Source: Paenibacillus sp. CC-CFT747
GTDB taxonomy: Bacteria > Bacillota > Bacilli > Paenibacillales > NBRC-103111
NCBI GenBank assembly: GCA_030323305.1
Contig: CP106741.1
Coordinates: 4,711,501-4,775,500, forward strand
Length of the DNA stretch: 64,000 nt
Reading direction: 5' to 3'
Below the pieces are notes generated by a model. It saw nothing but the letters and a program-made list of their open reading frames with translations. It was not told the origin of the DNA and searched no databases. Positions 9,540 through 20,320 of the stretch are shown here, in pieces (positions within the stretch are counted from its first letter, which is position 1; every line of letters starts with the position of its first letter). A program made the translations under genes and the position numbers.

Positions 9540-9562
9540 CGCCCGGGAACGGGCGTCTTTTT
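9540..9562 (+). terminator. Intrinsic terminator
   Basis: CGCCCG / CGGGCG hairpin followed by TCTTTTTG, just after the small acidic protein gene. Confidence 0.7.
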
Positions 9563-9746
9563 GCTGTGAAAAGGCCGTTCCTGCGTGCTGAAGGATCTTC
9601 CTATGAAAGAAGTCGGATAGTCTTGCAACGGGGAAGAGGGAGAAGAATCAGGAGAGTCTCGACCGATTGACTGAGCGACCATTGAGGTGAGAACCCGGGC
9701 GTGGGGGTACGAGAGGGCCGTTCCGCTGGGAAGGGAAGAGAAGCTA

Positions 9747-9755
9747 TGCTATACT
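9747..9755 (+). promoter_or_regulatory. Extended -10 promoter of the metallophosphoesterase gene
   Basis: TGCTATACT, an extended -10 element about 50 bp upstream of the TTG start. No convincing -35 is visible. Confidence 0.45.
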
Positions 9756-9803
9756 GTGTGACGAATAGAGTGTCTATAGATAAGGTAAAGGAGCCCGTCC
9801 CGC

Positions 9804-10943
9804 TTGAAACCACGAATGGTTCTCATGTTTGTTATCTTCGTTTCCGTCTACCTGCTGCTTAATTTCTACATCGGCTGGCACGGGGCTTTTCTGCTCCGCT
9901 ATACAGGAGCCGGGGTACCGCAAGGCGTGTATTGGATCGTATTCTTCCTGATCGCCTTCTCCTACCTGATCGGGCGTGCGCGACTGCTGCCAGGTCCGGC
10001 GGGCCGGTTGTTCAAGGTGATCGGTTCGTATTATTTTGCGGTACTGGAGTTCTCGGTTCTGCTCCTTCCGCTGGCGGACTTGGCCACCTGGCTGCTCCAT
10101 TTGGGAGGAGTCGAAGCCTCCGTCTATATCCCGGTGATCGGGTACACGGTTATGGTCGTCATGATCGTCCTGCTGCTGTGGGGCTCCTGGAACGCCTGGT
10201 CACCTGTAGTCCGGACTTATCCGATCGAAATCCGTAAGAAACCGGAGGCTGCCCGTACCCTCAAAATAGCCGTCGCCTCGGATATTCATCTCGGCAATCT
10301 GGTGGGCCGCCGTCATCTTTGCCGGCTGGTGCGCCGGGTCAATGCCATGGAGCCCGATCTCATCCTGTTCCCGGGAGACGTAATCGACGACGTCATTGAG
10401 CCGTTCATCCGTAACCGGATGGGGGAGGTAATGAAGCAGCTGAACTCGAAGCTCGGCATCTATGCCGTCTTAGGGAATCATGAGTATTACGGCGGGCACA
10501 TCGAGGAATACATCCGTCAGATGGATGCCATTGGTGTGCGGGTGCTGAGGGATGAAACGGTCACCCTGCCGGGAATGCTGGCCATCGCCGGGCGCAAGGA
10601 CAAAACCTCGGAAGCGGCCGGAGGCGGAGGACGTATGAGCACCGAAGCGCTGCTCGCGAACCTGGACAAGACGCTGCCGGTTGTCCTGATGGATCACCAG
10701 CCGTACGGCTTTGCGAAAGCGGCGGAGGCGGGAGCCGATATTCTGCTGTCGGGGCATACCCACCGGGGGCAGTTCGCCCCCAACCATCTCATCACCCGCC
10801 GGCTGTTCGAGCTGGATTGGGGTTATCTGCGGAAGGGGAACCTTCACGTCGTGGTGTCCTCCGGGTTCGGAACCTGGGGCCCGCCGATCCGCCTCGCAAG
10901 CCGGAGTGAAATCATTCAGCTGAATGTCACCTTCACCGATTGA
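9804..10943 (+). CDS. Membrane-anchored calcineurin-like metallophosphoesterase
   Basis: A 379-residue protein with four to five N-terminal TM helices (about residues 5-140), then a metallophosphoesterase domain like YkuE/YpbG. All metal-site blocks are present in order: ASDIHLG, FPGDVIDD, LGNHEYYGG, LMDHQPYG and LSGHTHRGQFAP. Substrates in the family vary, so the target is unknown; the domain follows the last TM helix. The start is TTG 9804 after AAAGGAG; ATG 9816 is possible. It is a single-gene unit with its own promoter and terminator. Confidence 0.9.
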   Translation: MKPRMVLMFVIFVSVYLLLNFYIGWHGAFLLRYTGAGVPQGVYWIVFFLIAFSYLIGRARLLPGPAGRLFKVIGSYYFAVLEFSVLLLPLADLATWLLHLGGVEASVYIPVIGYTVMVVMIVLLLWGSWNAWSPVVRTYPIEIRKKPEAARTLKIAVASDIHLGNLVGRRHLCRLVRRVNAMEPDLILFPGDVIDDVIEPFIRNRMGEVMKQLNSKLGIYAVLGNHEYYGGHIEEYIRQMDAIGVRVLRDETVTLPGMLAIAGRKDKTSEAAGGGGRMSTEALLANLDKTLPVVLMDHQPYGFAKAAEAGADILLSGHTHRGQFAPNHLITRRLFELDWGYLRKGNLHVVVSSGFGTWGPPIRLASRSEIIQLNVTFTD

Positions 10944-10950
10944 ACCGAGA

Positions 10951-10973
10951 AAGAGCCTCCGGGCTCTTTTTTA
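10951..10973 (+). terminator. Intrinsic terminator
   Basis: AGAGCC-loop-GGCTCT stem followed by a T run, 8 nt after the metallophosphoesterase stop. Confidence 0.8.
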
Positions 10974-11090
10974 TATGGCCGAAGAAACGGGTTTAGCCAT
11001 TTTCTCCTGTTGACGCTTGCCCACGGGTGCACTAAAGTAAGTAGACATTCCATCTTTTTGGATATTTAGACGATTCGGGAGAGAAGATCT

Positions 11091-12844
11091 ATGCGCAAAC
11101 TTAACATTCCCCTCCGCCAGTACGCGGCCCTGCTGTCCGCTTACCTGCGTCCGCAATGGAAGAGCATCACCCTGCTGCTCCTACTTCTGCTCTTTTCCAT
11201 CGGGATGCAGCTGATCAATCCGCAAATCATCCGGTCCTTCATCGATATGGCCAAGGAGCAGGCCGATTCCACGAAGCTGATCTATGCCGCGGTCTTGTTT
11301 ATCGGCGTTTCCCTTCTGTACCAGGGGATCATGCTGGCGGCTACCTATCTGGGAGAGAACATAGGCTGGATTGCCACCAACAAGCTGAGAGGGGACGTGG
11401 CCGAACACTGCCTGAGGCTCGATATGTCCTTTCACAAGGCGCATACCTCCGGTTCTCTGATCGAGAGGGTGGACGGCGATATTAACGCGCTGGCGAACTT
11501 TTTCTCCAAGCTCGTGGTCACCCTGCTCAGCAACCTTGTCCTTGTCGCGGGAATTATCATCCTGCTGTTTCGGGAGGGCTGGGAAATCGGACTCGGCATG
11601 CTGGTCTTCACGGTCTTCGCCATTTGGTCCATTCAGTACATCCGCCGGTACGCTTCTCCCTTCTGGGGCAAAATGCGGCAAATTTCCGCCGACTTCTACG
11701 GCTTCCTGGGCGAACAGCTGGACGGGACCGAGGACGTTCGGGCGAACGGAGCCTCCGGGTTCGTGCTGAACCGTTTCGATGATCTGCTGAGAAAGTGGCT
11801 TCCGATCCGGATCCGCGCTTTCTTCGGGTTTGCCGCCATGTGGATCACGACCATTGTGGTGTTTGCCATGGGCAATGCCATGGCCTTTGCCGTTAGCGCT
11901 TATCTTTGGAAGAAGGGCAGCCTCACCATCGGGGCCGTCTACATGATCTTCTATTATACGGAGCTTCTAGCGAAGCCGATTGAACAGATCCGCACCCAGA
12001 TGGAGGATCTCCAGAAAGCCGATGCGAGTATTACCCGGATCAAGGAGCTGCTGGAGCTTCGTCCGGCGGTAACGGATGGCGAAGGTACCCCTATTCCCGC
12101 CGGTCCCCTCCGGGTTAAGTTCGACCGGATGACCTTCGGGTACGAGCCCGGATCCGTGACGCTTGACACCATTCACTTCGAGCTGAAGCCGGGCGAATCG
12201 CTTGGGGTGCTCGGCCGGACCGGGAGCGGGAAATCGACCCTCGCCCGGCTCCTGCTCCGGTTCTACGATCCCGCCTCCGGGGGATCTACTTGAACGGGGT
12301 GAACATCCGCGACGCCAAGCTGGCTGAGCTGCGGCGGAGTGTCGGCATGGTCACGCAGCAGATCGAGCTGTTCCAGGGAACCGTGCGCGACAACCTGACC
12401 TTCTTCGACGAGTCGATCCCCGACAGCCGGATCATCGGCGTTCTGGAAGAACTCGGCATGGGGGAATGGCTGCATTCCATGCCCCTTGGCCTTGACTCGC
12501 CGCTGGAATCGTCCGGAGGCGGGCTGTCTGCCGGAGAAGCCCAGCTCATGGCATTTGCTCGCGTTTTCCTGATGGACCCGGGCCTCGTCATTCTGGATGA
12601 AGCTTCTTCCCGGCTGGACCCGGCGACCGAGCAAAGAATCGAATCGGCGATCAGCAAGCTTCTGCGTAACCGGACCAGCATTATCATCGCCCACCGGCTC
12701 GCCACCGTTCAGCGGGTGGACCAGATTCTGGTTCTCGATAACGGCCGGGTCGTGGAGTACGGCGAGCGGAGCCGCCTGGCGGCCGACCGCCACACCCGGT
12801 TCAGCGGCATTCTGGAGAAGGGATTGGAGGAGACGCCCGCATGA
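11091..12844 (+). CDS. ABC exporter half-transporter 1 of an asymmetric pair (one frameshift)
   Basis: A 584-residue (corrected) type IV ABC exporter: six TM helices (about 1-320) then an ATPase domain. Walker A is GRTGSGKST, the signature is LSAGE instead of LSGGQ, Walker B is LVILDEASS with the catalytic Glu, and the switch His is in IIIAHRLATV. The break lies in the run G12279-12283; one more G reads YDPASGGIYLNGVNI. The stop overlaps the next start (ATGA at 12841), so the partners are translationally coupled. The pair fits heterodimeric multidrug or lipid exporters; substrate unknown. Confidence 0.88.
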
Positions 12845-14603
12845 GCACGTGGACGCTGTTATACCGTTTATACCGCTACAACCCATGGCTGTACTGGGCG
12901 AATGCCCTGGCCTGGACCCTCATCTACCTGGCTCCGGTCCTTCCGGGACTGGTCACCAAGCAGTTTTTCGACATGCTGGCGGGGGAGTCGGCTTACGGGT
13001 TTACGGTTTGGGGCCTGATCGGACTGCTAGCGGCCGCGACCTTGGGGCGGGTGGTGATGATCCTTTTCGGCTTTGTGACCGATGTAAACTTCCGGTTCCG
13101 CATAGCCGGGCTCATCCGCCGCAACCTCCTGCGGCACATTCTGAAAGAACCGGGAGCGAAAGCCATACCGGGCTCTCCGGGAGAGGCCATCAGCACGTTC
13201 CGGGACGACGTCGAGCAGGTGGAGGAGGCGGTCTCCTGGTCGGTGGATGCTTTCGGGATGACCTGCTTCGCCCTCGTTTCCGGCTGGATTCTGGTGGGCA
13301 TCAGCCCGCAGCTGACTTTCTGGGTCTTCGTGCCGCTCGTCGTGGTCGTGACCGTCGCCCAGCTGGCGACGGCCCTCCTGCAGAAATACAGGGCTGCCAG
13401 CCGGGAAGCCACGAGCCAGGTTACCGGAGCGATCAGCGAGATGTTTACGACCGTCCAGGCCATTCAGGTAGCGGGAGCAGAGGGCCGGGTGATCGGCCGG
13501 TTCCGTAAGCTGAACGAGCAGCGGCGGCAGTCGGTGCTGAAGGACAAGGTGCTGACTCAGGTGCTGGAGTCGGTCTTCTCGAACACCGTCAATATCGGCA
13601 CGGGGCTGATCCTTCTGCTGGCCGCGCAGTCCATGAAGGACGGAAGCTTCAGCGTAGGGGATTTTGCCTTGTTTATCTACTACCTTACCTTCGTGACCCA
13701 GTTCATCCAGAACTTCGGCAAGTTTATAACCTATTACAAGCAGAGTACGGTCTCGAAGGACCGCTTGATCGACCTGCTTCAGAATGCCCCGGCCGAACGG
13801 CTCACCGAGCTTCACCGGTTGAATCTCAAGGGGCCGCAGATGGAGGAGAGTCCGTCCGCGCCGGAGCAGGAGCCGAAGGAACGCCTTCATCTCTTGGAGG
13901 CGGACGGGCTGACCTACCGGTTCCCGGGAACGGGCCGGGGGATCGAGGATATCCGCCTAAGGATCCCCGGCGGCTCGTTCACCGTCATTACAGGGCGCAT
14001 CGGTTCGGGCAAAACGACCCTGGCCCGCGTGCTCCTCGGCCTGCTGCCGAAGGACAGCGGGGAGATCCGCTGGAACGGCCGCCCCGTCGGGGACCCCGGC
14101 TCGTTCTTCGTGCCGCCGCGCAGCGCCTATACGCCGCAAGTCCCCCGGCTGTACAGCGACACGCTCGAGCAGAACATCCGCCTCGGCCATCCCGCCGGTC
14201 CCGAGGACATCGGGACCGCGGTGGAGGCGGCGGTGCTGGAGCGGGACATCGCGGCCCTGCCCGGCGGGCTGAACACCGTGATCGGCCCCCGCGGGGTGAA
14301 GCTGTCCGGCGGGCAGGCCCAGCGGACCGCAGCCGCCCGGATGTTCGTGCGCGATGCGGAGCTGTACGTCTTCGACGATCTGTCGAGCGCGCTGGACGTG
14401 GAGACGGAGAAGACGCTCTGGCAGCGGCTTTTTGAACGGAGGAGGCGGCCTGTCTCGTCATCTCGCACCGCAAAACGGTGCTCGCCCATGCCGATCACAT
14501 TATCGTCCTGAAGGACGGCCGCATAGAGGCGGAAGGCTCTCTGGATGAGCTCTTGGAATCGAGTACCGAAATGCGCCGCCTTTGGAGCCGCGGCAAGGAA
14601 TAG
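12841..14603 (+). CDS. ABC exporter half-transporter 2, degenerate Walker B (one frameshift)
   Basis: The partner of the preceding half-transporter, 587 residues after correction. Walker A GRIGSGKTT and signature LSGGQAQRTAAARM are canonical, but Walker B reads LYVFDDLSSALD, with Asp in place of the catalytic Glu. With the LSAGE signature of the partner, one ATP site should be consensus and one degenerate, as in TM287/288 or BmrCD. The break is at G14438-14439: one more G reads LFEREEAACLVISHRKTVL and extends the frame to TAG 14601-14603. Confidence 0.88.
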
Positions 14604-14635
14604 GCGGCCATTCCCGAGCTTATCGTTGTTCACAT

Positions 14636-14681
14636 AATAACCCTGTCATCTCACCTAAGGGAGGTGACAGGGTTATTTTTA
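14636..14681. terminator. Intrinsic terminator
   Basis: A long stem from AATAACCCTGTCA to TGACAGGGTTATT followed by TTTT closes the first ABC pair. Confidence 0.85.
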
Positions 14682-14814
14682 TGCAAGTAGAATGGGTAGT
14701 TAGCACGAATCCCTCTATAAATGGTTAGATCCACCCATTTTCCTTTTTTAGGAAAAAGGAATAGTTGCTTTTAAAAGAGTTCCAAGCATATCAAAACGTT
14801 TTTTCAGGTGAGCG

Positions 14815-16656
14815 ATGAACATAAAATTTTATTTTTCTAATTGTTTCAGAAAGCTGTTGGGCAAGAAGAGTGTCAAGGAAGCCTATTTGGTCTATAAATG
14901 GGCATTCACTTTCTTATTCAGGGAATATCCCTATAACACCAGCTTCATTATCTTTCTTTACGTAGCCCAAGGGCTGCTCCCGGCGCTAGGCATCTTTATT
15001 TTGAATAACTTGATCGATGTCATCCTCGCGACCAGCCGGTTTCGGGAAGCTATTCCTTGGCTATTGGCCTTATTATTTTCCAGCATGCTCTCGGGATCGG
15101 TTCTGATGAGATTGGCTAAACCCTTAAATACTCGTCTTCAGCAGAAGGTGGAATACACCCTTACTTCGAGGCATCTTCAGAAAACGTCGGAGCTTCCTTT
15201 TGTGTTTTTTGAGAACAGTATGCTGTATGACCAAATCCATAGATCCACTACACCGGGCAAGAAGCTGCACTTGTTCTTTCATGAGACATTGGGACTTTTG
15301 CAAAGCTTAACGACGGTAGGTTCCATTGCGCTGCTATTCTCGGAATTATCGATCTGGTTATCCGCCTTGCTTCCGGCCGTGGTGATTCCCTACTCCATCC
15401 AATCCTTAAAAGCGAATGATCTTTGGGAGGAATTAATTTATGGGCAAACGGAAGAAAAGAGACGCGCCGCCTATATGGAATCGCTGCTTACCGGAAGGGC
15501 GGAGCAAAAAGAGCTTCGGATTTATCAGTTACCCTCTCCATTATCCACCGTATGGCGGCAGCTGCTGCAAAAGCTAAGAGACCAAACGTTGAACCAAAGA
15601 CGTGCCCTTGAAAAATCCATCATTCCCTTACAGCTTTCCGATTTTACCCTCCACCTCGTCGTGGCCGGTTATTTAGTAATCGCCCTTGTGAATCATCGAA
15701 TAACCGTTGGCTCCTTTGACTCCTTATTTACCGCGATCAAAAGCTTAAACGATTCCTCCGCGATCATTAGCTCCGGTTTTAGACAAACCCTGGAAGCTCT
15801 AGTGGGCGTAAAGTACGTAAAACAATTTCTTTCCTTACCTACCATAGGGGAGTTAAGGGGAACCGAAAAATTTCCTGCTATCACGAAAGGCGTACAAGTA
15901 AAGGATGTCTCCTTCCAATACCCCGTGAGCGAGGAACCGATTTTACATAACATTTCCATGCGGATTAGACCAAGAGAATGCTTGGCGATTGTGGGAGAGA
16001 ATGGGGCCGGCAAAAGCACCCTAATGAAGCTGTTGCTCAGGCTCTATCAGCCAACAACCGGAAACATCGAAGTGGATGGAGTCAACTACGAGGACCTGGA
16101 AGAAGCCGACTTCCGGAAAAAGGTGAAAGCCGCGTTTCAAGACTTCTATTCCTTCGAATTCACGTTAGCCCAGAGCATCGGAATAGGGGATATCACGTCC
16201 TTCGATCAGGAGCACTTTCTTGAACCGGATCGGGAAAAAATAGTACGCGCCGCCACACTTGCGGGCGGCGGTCATCTTATCGATTCTTTACCAAAGGGAG
16301 TAAACACCCCGATTGGCCATGTCCTGGAAGGAGCTATTGGCTTGTCAGGAGGCCAGTGGCAGCGCATTGCCTTAAGCCGGGCCTTGATGGGAGACCCGGA
16401 GCTGCTCATCCTGGACGAACCTACCTCCGCTTTGGACCCTAGAGCAGAGGCTCAGCTTTACTCGGATTTCAAGGAAATCATGATGAACAAGACTGTTGTT
16501 ATTGTTACTCACCGGTTAGGCTCGGCTAAATTTGCGGATCGTATTGTGGTGATGAAGAAGGGACGGATCGCCGAAGAAGGACACCATGATGCATTAATTC
16601 ATGCGGGAGGCGAATACGCCCGAATGTGGAAGGAACAATCCCAATGGTACCTATGA
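14815..16656 (+). CDS. ABC transporter permease/ATPase, LanT-like, first of a pair
   Basis: A 613-residue intact fused permease-ATPase. It has a TM domain (about 30-330) without an N-terminal C39 peptidase, Walker A GENGAGKST, signature LSGGQWQRIALSRAL and Walker B LLILDEPTSALD. The AYMESLLTGRAEQKELRIY segment and the C-terminal EYARMWKEQSQWY are typical of exporters linked to ribosomal peptides, but no precursor or modification enzyme lies nearby. ATG 14815 follows AGGTGAG. The DNA is visibly more AT-rich than both flanks and the gene has no frameshift. Substrate unknown; acquisition by transfer is inference. Confidence 0.88.
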   Translation: MNIKFYFSNCFRKLLGKKSVKEAYLVYKWAFTFLFREYPYNTSFIIFLYVAQGLLPALGIFILNNLIDVILATSRFREAIPWLLALLFSSMLSGSVLMRLAKPLNTRLQQKVEYTLTSRHLQKTSELPFVFFENSMLYDQIHRSTTPGKKLHLFFHETLGLLQSLTTVGSIALLFSELSIWLSALLPAVVIPYSIQSLKANDLWEELIYGQTEEKRRAAYMESLLTGRAEQKELRIYQLPSPLSTVWRQLLQKLRDQTLNQRRALEKSIIPLQLSDFTLHLVVAGYLVIALVNHRITVGSFDSLFTAIKSLNDSSAIISSGFRQTLEALVGVKYVKQFLSLPTIGELRGTEKFPAITKGVQVKDVSFQYPVSEEPILHNISMRIRPRECLAIVGENGAGKSTLMKLLLRLYQPTTGNIEVDGVNYEDLEEADFRKKVKAAFQDFYSFEFTLAQSIGIGDITSFDQEHFLEPDREKIVRAATLAGGGHLIDSLPKGVNTPIGHVLEGAIGLSGGQWQRIALSRALMGDPELLILDEPTSALDPRAEAQLYSDFKEIMMNKTVVIVTHRLGSAKFADRIVVMKKGRIAEEGHHDALIHAGGEYARMWKEQSQWYL

Positions 16657-18428
16657 GTCGGCCGGTTTTCTTATTTTTCCGATTTATCTCCGTCATGTTT
16701 CGAGTGGATGCCAAGCGTATGGCAGGAACTCTCGGCCTTAAGATGGCGGAGTCCGTCATCTTGTCCCTTCAAGTATGGGTATTCACCAAAATGGTCAATC
16801 AGGCGGTAAGTCTTTACCAGGATCCCGCTCGGTTGGGGGACCTCTGGATTTGGCTGGGCGTTTGGGCTTTTCTGGTTATGGCCAATATCGTCCTTTGGCC
16901 GGCTTTCACGGTGACCGAGGAAAGTCTGCGCCAGAAGACCCAGGAATCGATGATAAGCAAGCTGCATGATAAGGCTCACCAAATTCGATTAGAGGTATTT
17001 GAGCGGGCAGAGGTTCACGATAAGCTCAGTCGAGCGAGGTTGATTTCCGAGCCCGGTTTTTTGATGGACATGTTTATGGACCTTTATTCCATGTTCGGTT
17101 CTTTTGTTACCGTTCTTTCCTTCACGGCCATTATGGCGACGTGGAACCTTTGGCTCGCTTTTGCCATCATGGTCGTGGCGCTTCCTGCCTTGGCGGCTCA
17201 GCTAATCCGGACGAAACAACTGCACCGGTACGAGATAAAGACACTGCCCGATAAAAGACTTTTGAATTACTTAGTTACCATGATGGGCGCCAAAGAAAGT
17301 GCGAAGGAACTACGGGTATTTCAAGCCTCCAATTGGCTGATTAAGTATTGGAAAAGCTTGTACTGGAAAGTATCCGATGATTTTTTCCGCCAAGAACAGA
17401 AGCTGAGTATGATCGAAGTGCTGTTGATCCAATTCGGGATTGCCGGGCTCATGCTGAGTATGGTTTGGGCCACGCTGAACGTTACTACCGGTGGACTTTC
17501 CGCCGGGGAGTACGCAGGTACGTTAATCGCTCTGCAATCGATTCATGCTGGTTTTACTACCATTTCCGATACGATAAGCCGATTGTCGCATGCCTTCCTT
17601 CGAATCCAGGACTATTTTGATTATCTTGACATGGAGCACATCGAGGGGCAGGAGAGTCTGTCAGAGGTTAAGGAAATCAAGTCCGTGGAGGCCAACCGGG
17701 TTTCCTTTCACTATCCCTCAACAACCAGAACCATTATCGACAATCTGTCCTTGACGATTCGGCCGGGAGAAAGGGTCGCTATAGTCGGGGAAAATGGCTC
17801 TGGCAAAACCACGCTGGCGAAGCTCCTTACCGGTTTATATACCCCTACACAGGGGGTAATCAAAATGAATGAGCTCGACATCCGCAAGGTTGATTTAAGG
17901 TTGATTAGAAACAGAATGGCGGTAGTCTTTCAGGATTTTAACCGATATGCGGTGTCCTTGCAGGATAACATTGGTTATGGCTGCTACAATTCCAAAGAGG
18001 ACCAGGAAAAAATAGTAAAAGCTGCTTCGCTCGGCGGGGTTACGGATTTCCTTCCTCTAATGCCCAACGGTTGGGGAACAATGCTTACCCGTCAATTCTC
18101 AGGTGGTGTGGACTTATCGGGTGGCCAGTGGCAGAAGGTGGCGGTCTCCCGGGCCTTTATGCCCAACGCCTCTTTGCTCCTGTTGGATGAACCGACCGCT
18201 TCGCTGGATCCGGTAGCGGAAACCGATGCTTTTCGGCGGTTTATCTCCATCTTGCAGGATACGACAGCAATTCTGATCTCCCATAGGTTAGGACTCGCCC
18301 GGTATTGTGATCGAATTCTTGTCTTAAAAGATGGAAAGATAACGGAACAAGGAACCCATTCGGAACTGTTGCTGCTGAATAAGGAATATGCCCGGCTGTG
18401 GGAGCTGCAGGCCCAATGGTACCAATAA
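16644..18428 (+). CDS. ABC transporter permease/ATPase, second of the LanT-like pair
   Basis: The partner half, about 594 residues, with the same architecture: six TM helices, Walker A GENGSGKTT, signature LSGGQWQKVAVSRAF, Walker B LLLLDEPTASLD, ending EYARLWELQAQWYQ. Both members have consensus ATPase motifs, unlike the preceding pair. The gene overlaps the end of the first (stop 16654-16656). Starts are possible at ATG 16644 (after AAGGAA), ATG 16653 (TATGA coupling) or GTG 16626; 16644 is chosen by spacing. The AT-rich character matches its partner. Probably exports a peptide or lipid. Confidence 0.86.
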   Translation: MVPMSRPVFLFFRFISVMFRVDAKRMAGTLGLKMAESVILSLQVWVFTKMVNQAVSLYQDPARLGDLWIWLGVWAFLVMANIVLWPAFTVTEESLRQKTQESMISKLHDKAHQIRLEVFERAEVHDKLSRARLISEPGFLMDMFMDLYSMFGSFVTVLSFTAIMATWNLWLAFAIMVVALPALAAQLIRTKQLHRYEIKTLPDKRLLNYLVTMMGAKESAKELRVFQASNWLIKYWKSLYWKVSDDFFRQEQKLSMIEVLLIQFGIAGLMLSMVWATLNVTTGGLSAGEYAGTLIALQSIHAGFTTISDTISRLSHAFLRIQDYFDYLDMEHIEGQESLSEVKEIKSVEANRVSFHYPSTTRTIIDNLSLTIRPGERVAIVGENGSGKTTLAKLLTGLYTPTQGVIKMNELDIRKVDLRLIRNRMAVVFQDFNRYAVSLQDNIGYGCYNSKEDQEKIVKAASLGGVTDFLPLMPNGWGTMLTRQFSGGVDLSGGQWQKVAVSRAFMPNASLLLLDEPTASLDPVAETDAFRRFISILQDTTAILISHRLGLARYCDRILVLKDGKITEQGTHSELLLLNKEYARLWELQAQWYQ

Positions 18429-18541
18429 CAACGGTTGAAAGAACCAAAAGAAGATGACCCTGACATAGGAGGTCACCTCATTTTGAGTATCTTATGGGTT
18501 CCGCCCACCAAATGAATGGGAGATTGACAGGATCTCATCTC

Positions 18542-20128
18542 TCAGACGAGCTTGCGAAGCCGGTCAAGAACGGCCGCCATCTGGGCGCGGGTAAGAGGCT
18601 CCGCCGGACGGAAGGTCCCGTCCTCGAAGCCGTTCACCAGGCCGTTCTCCTGAACGGCGGCAATGGAGTTCGCGGACCAGCGTCCCGGGGACACGTCCGA
18701 GAAGGAAGCGGTCCCCTTCGACGGGAGGGAGTACAAGCGGGCCAGCATGGCGGCCAGCTGTTCGCGTGTGAGGGAGCTTCCGGCTCGTACAGGCCCGGAG
18801 CGGTTCCGTCGATGACACCTTCCGTGTACGCCCACACGATGTCCGCGCCGGCCCAATGATTCTCCGGCACATCGCGGAACAGAGTGGAGGCGTCTGCCGA
18901 GGGGACAACCCGTTCCCGACCCGCCTCAGCACCGCGGCGGCCTGGGCGCGGGTAAGCGGACCGTCCGGGGAGAAGAGGCCGGGCTCCATCCCGTTCAGCC
19001 AGCCCTTATGTACGGTGGACGCGATCTCGTTCTGCGCCCAATGGCCTTCCGCATCGCCGAAGGCCGCTCCGTTCAACCAAAGAGAGTAGTAGTCCCACGT
19101 TCCAGCCGATTCCTGGTTCAGGCTCCAGCTTCCGGTGCCCAACAGGTTATAGCGGTCGGCGAGGGCGAGACGGGTTTTCAGGGTTGATTCGTTCTCGAAC
19201 CAAACCGTATAATTCCCGGGAGTCAGCCGATGTCCGCTGATCGTCATTCCGGTATCCGCCGGCCCGATCGTAAAGGTTCCAACGGCTGAGCCCGACGTCC
19301 GGTCCACTTCGACCTTGCCGTTATAGCGGCGGATCAGCGTGTCCACCAGACGGTCCGGGACCCCGATGCCCAGCAGAGTACCATCGTCCTTCCAGAGCCG
19401 GCCGTAGAAGGCAATGCCGAGAACGACTTTCTCGGGAGGAAGCTGGGACAGGGCGAATTGCAGCGACGATTCCGTAAAGGGCAGTCCCGAAACCGGTCCC
19501 GGGACAGGGTCTCCTCGAAATGCTCCTCATACGCCATGATGAGCAAGTAATCGCAATAGGGGGCGAGCGCTTTGTAGTCAAAAGCCCCTAGCCAGCCCGA
19601 CGAGGTACCGGTCGGATTCGCCCCTACGGCAACGGACACTTCCTTGCCGGCCGGCAGCTTCCCGCGAAGGAGCCGGACCATGTCGGTATACGCCTCCCGG
19701 CTGGAGGCCGGCAGGTTTTCCAGATCCAGCTGGATTCCGTCCAGATTATAAGCCTTTACAAGCTCGGCCAGCTGGTCCGTTACCTGCGCCCGGTTGTTGA
19801 CCGTCTTGACGGCCAGCGTCCGATTCCATTCGTTGTTTAAATAGGGAACCACCCGGATTCCCCGGTCATGCATGTCACGGATAAAGGAGGAGCCCATATC
19901 CCGAGCGGCTTGAACGGTTCCCTCCTGCGTCAGCTCCAAGTAGGCCGGAGCGACCGTCTGCAGGCTTCCCTTCGTCTGATCCACATCCCGAACGAAGGTT
20001 TCAGGCGTCCCGGAGAAGAGATAGGACAGGTTGAAACGACCGGCAGCTTTTCCCGCTGAAGCCGGTAGAAGCACTCCCGCAAGCAGGACCGGGACGAGCA
20101 GGAGTGCCGCTTTTGCTTTTGCCTTCAT
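18542..20128 (-). CDS. Secreted GH18-like glycosidase with S-layer homology domains (three frameshifts)
   Basis: A 529-residue corrected, exported protein. The signal peptide is residues 1-32 (KAKAALLLVPVLLAGVLLPA then ASAGKAAG). A GH18 barrel follows with the catalytic DGIQLDLEN motif, then DYLLIMAYEEHFEG. SLH domains follow (FGDAEGHWAQNEI, FRDVPENHWAGADI, FSDVSPGRWSANSI), which attach it to secondary cell-wall polymers. It probably cleaves peptidoglycan or chitin-like glycans at the surface. Breaks at 19513-19514, 18901-18904 and 18780-18781 are each cured by one G or C. Start ATG 20128 is chosen because the signal peptide begins there; GTG 20152 is possible. It is divergent from a deacetylase gene. 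Confidence 0.85.
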
Positions 20129-20320
20129 AACAGTAAATGATTCCTCTCTCACCTAATGTCTCTATTACCATCTCTATTAACTATAGAGGGAGAGAGGGAA
20201 AGGGCCAACTGGGAAATGGTGGGCAGAGAAGCTTCATGGCGGAAAGCGGGGTATGGATTCCGGCCGGTGCGGGGACATTAGGGGGAACGAAAATTTCCCT
20301 GCGAGCGAGGTCAGCCGAAC

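Noticed and set aside
13027..13890. 287-codon minus-strand frame opposite the second ABC half-transporter
   Set aside because: Shadow frame; the plus strand carries TM helices and ATPase motifs.
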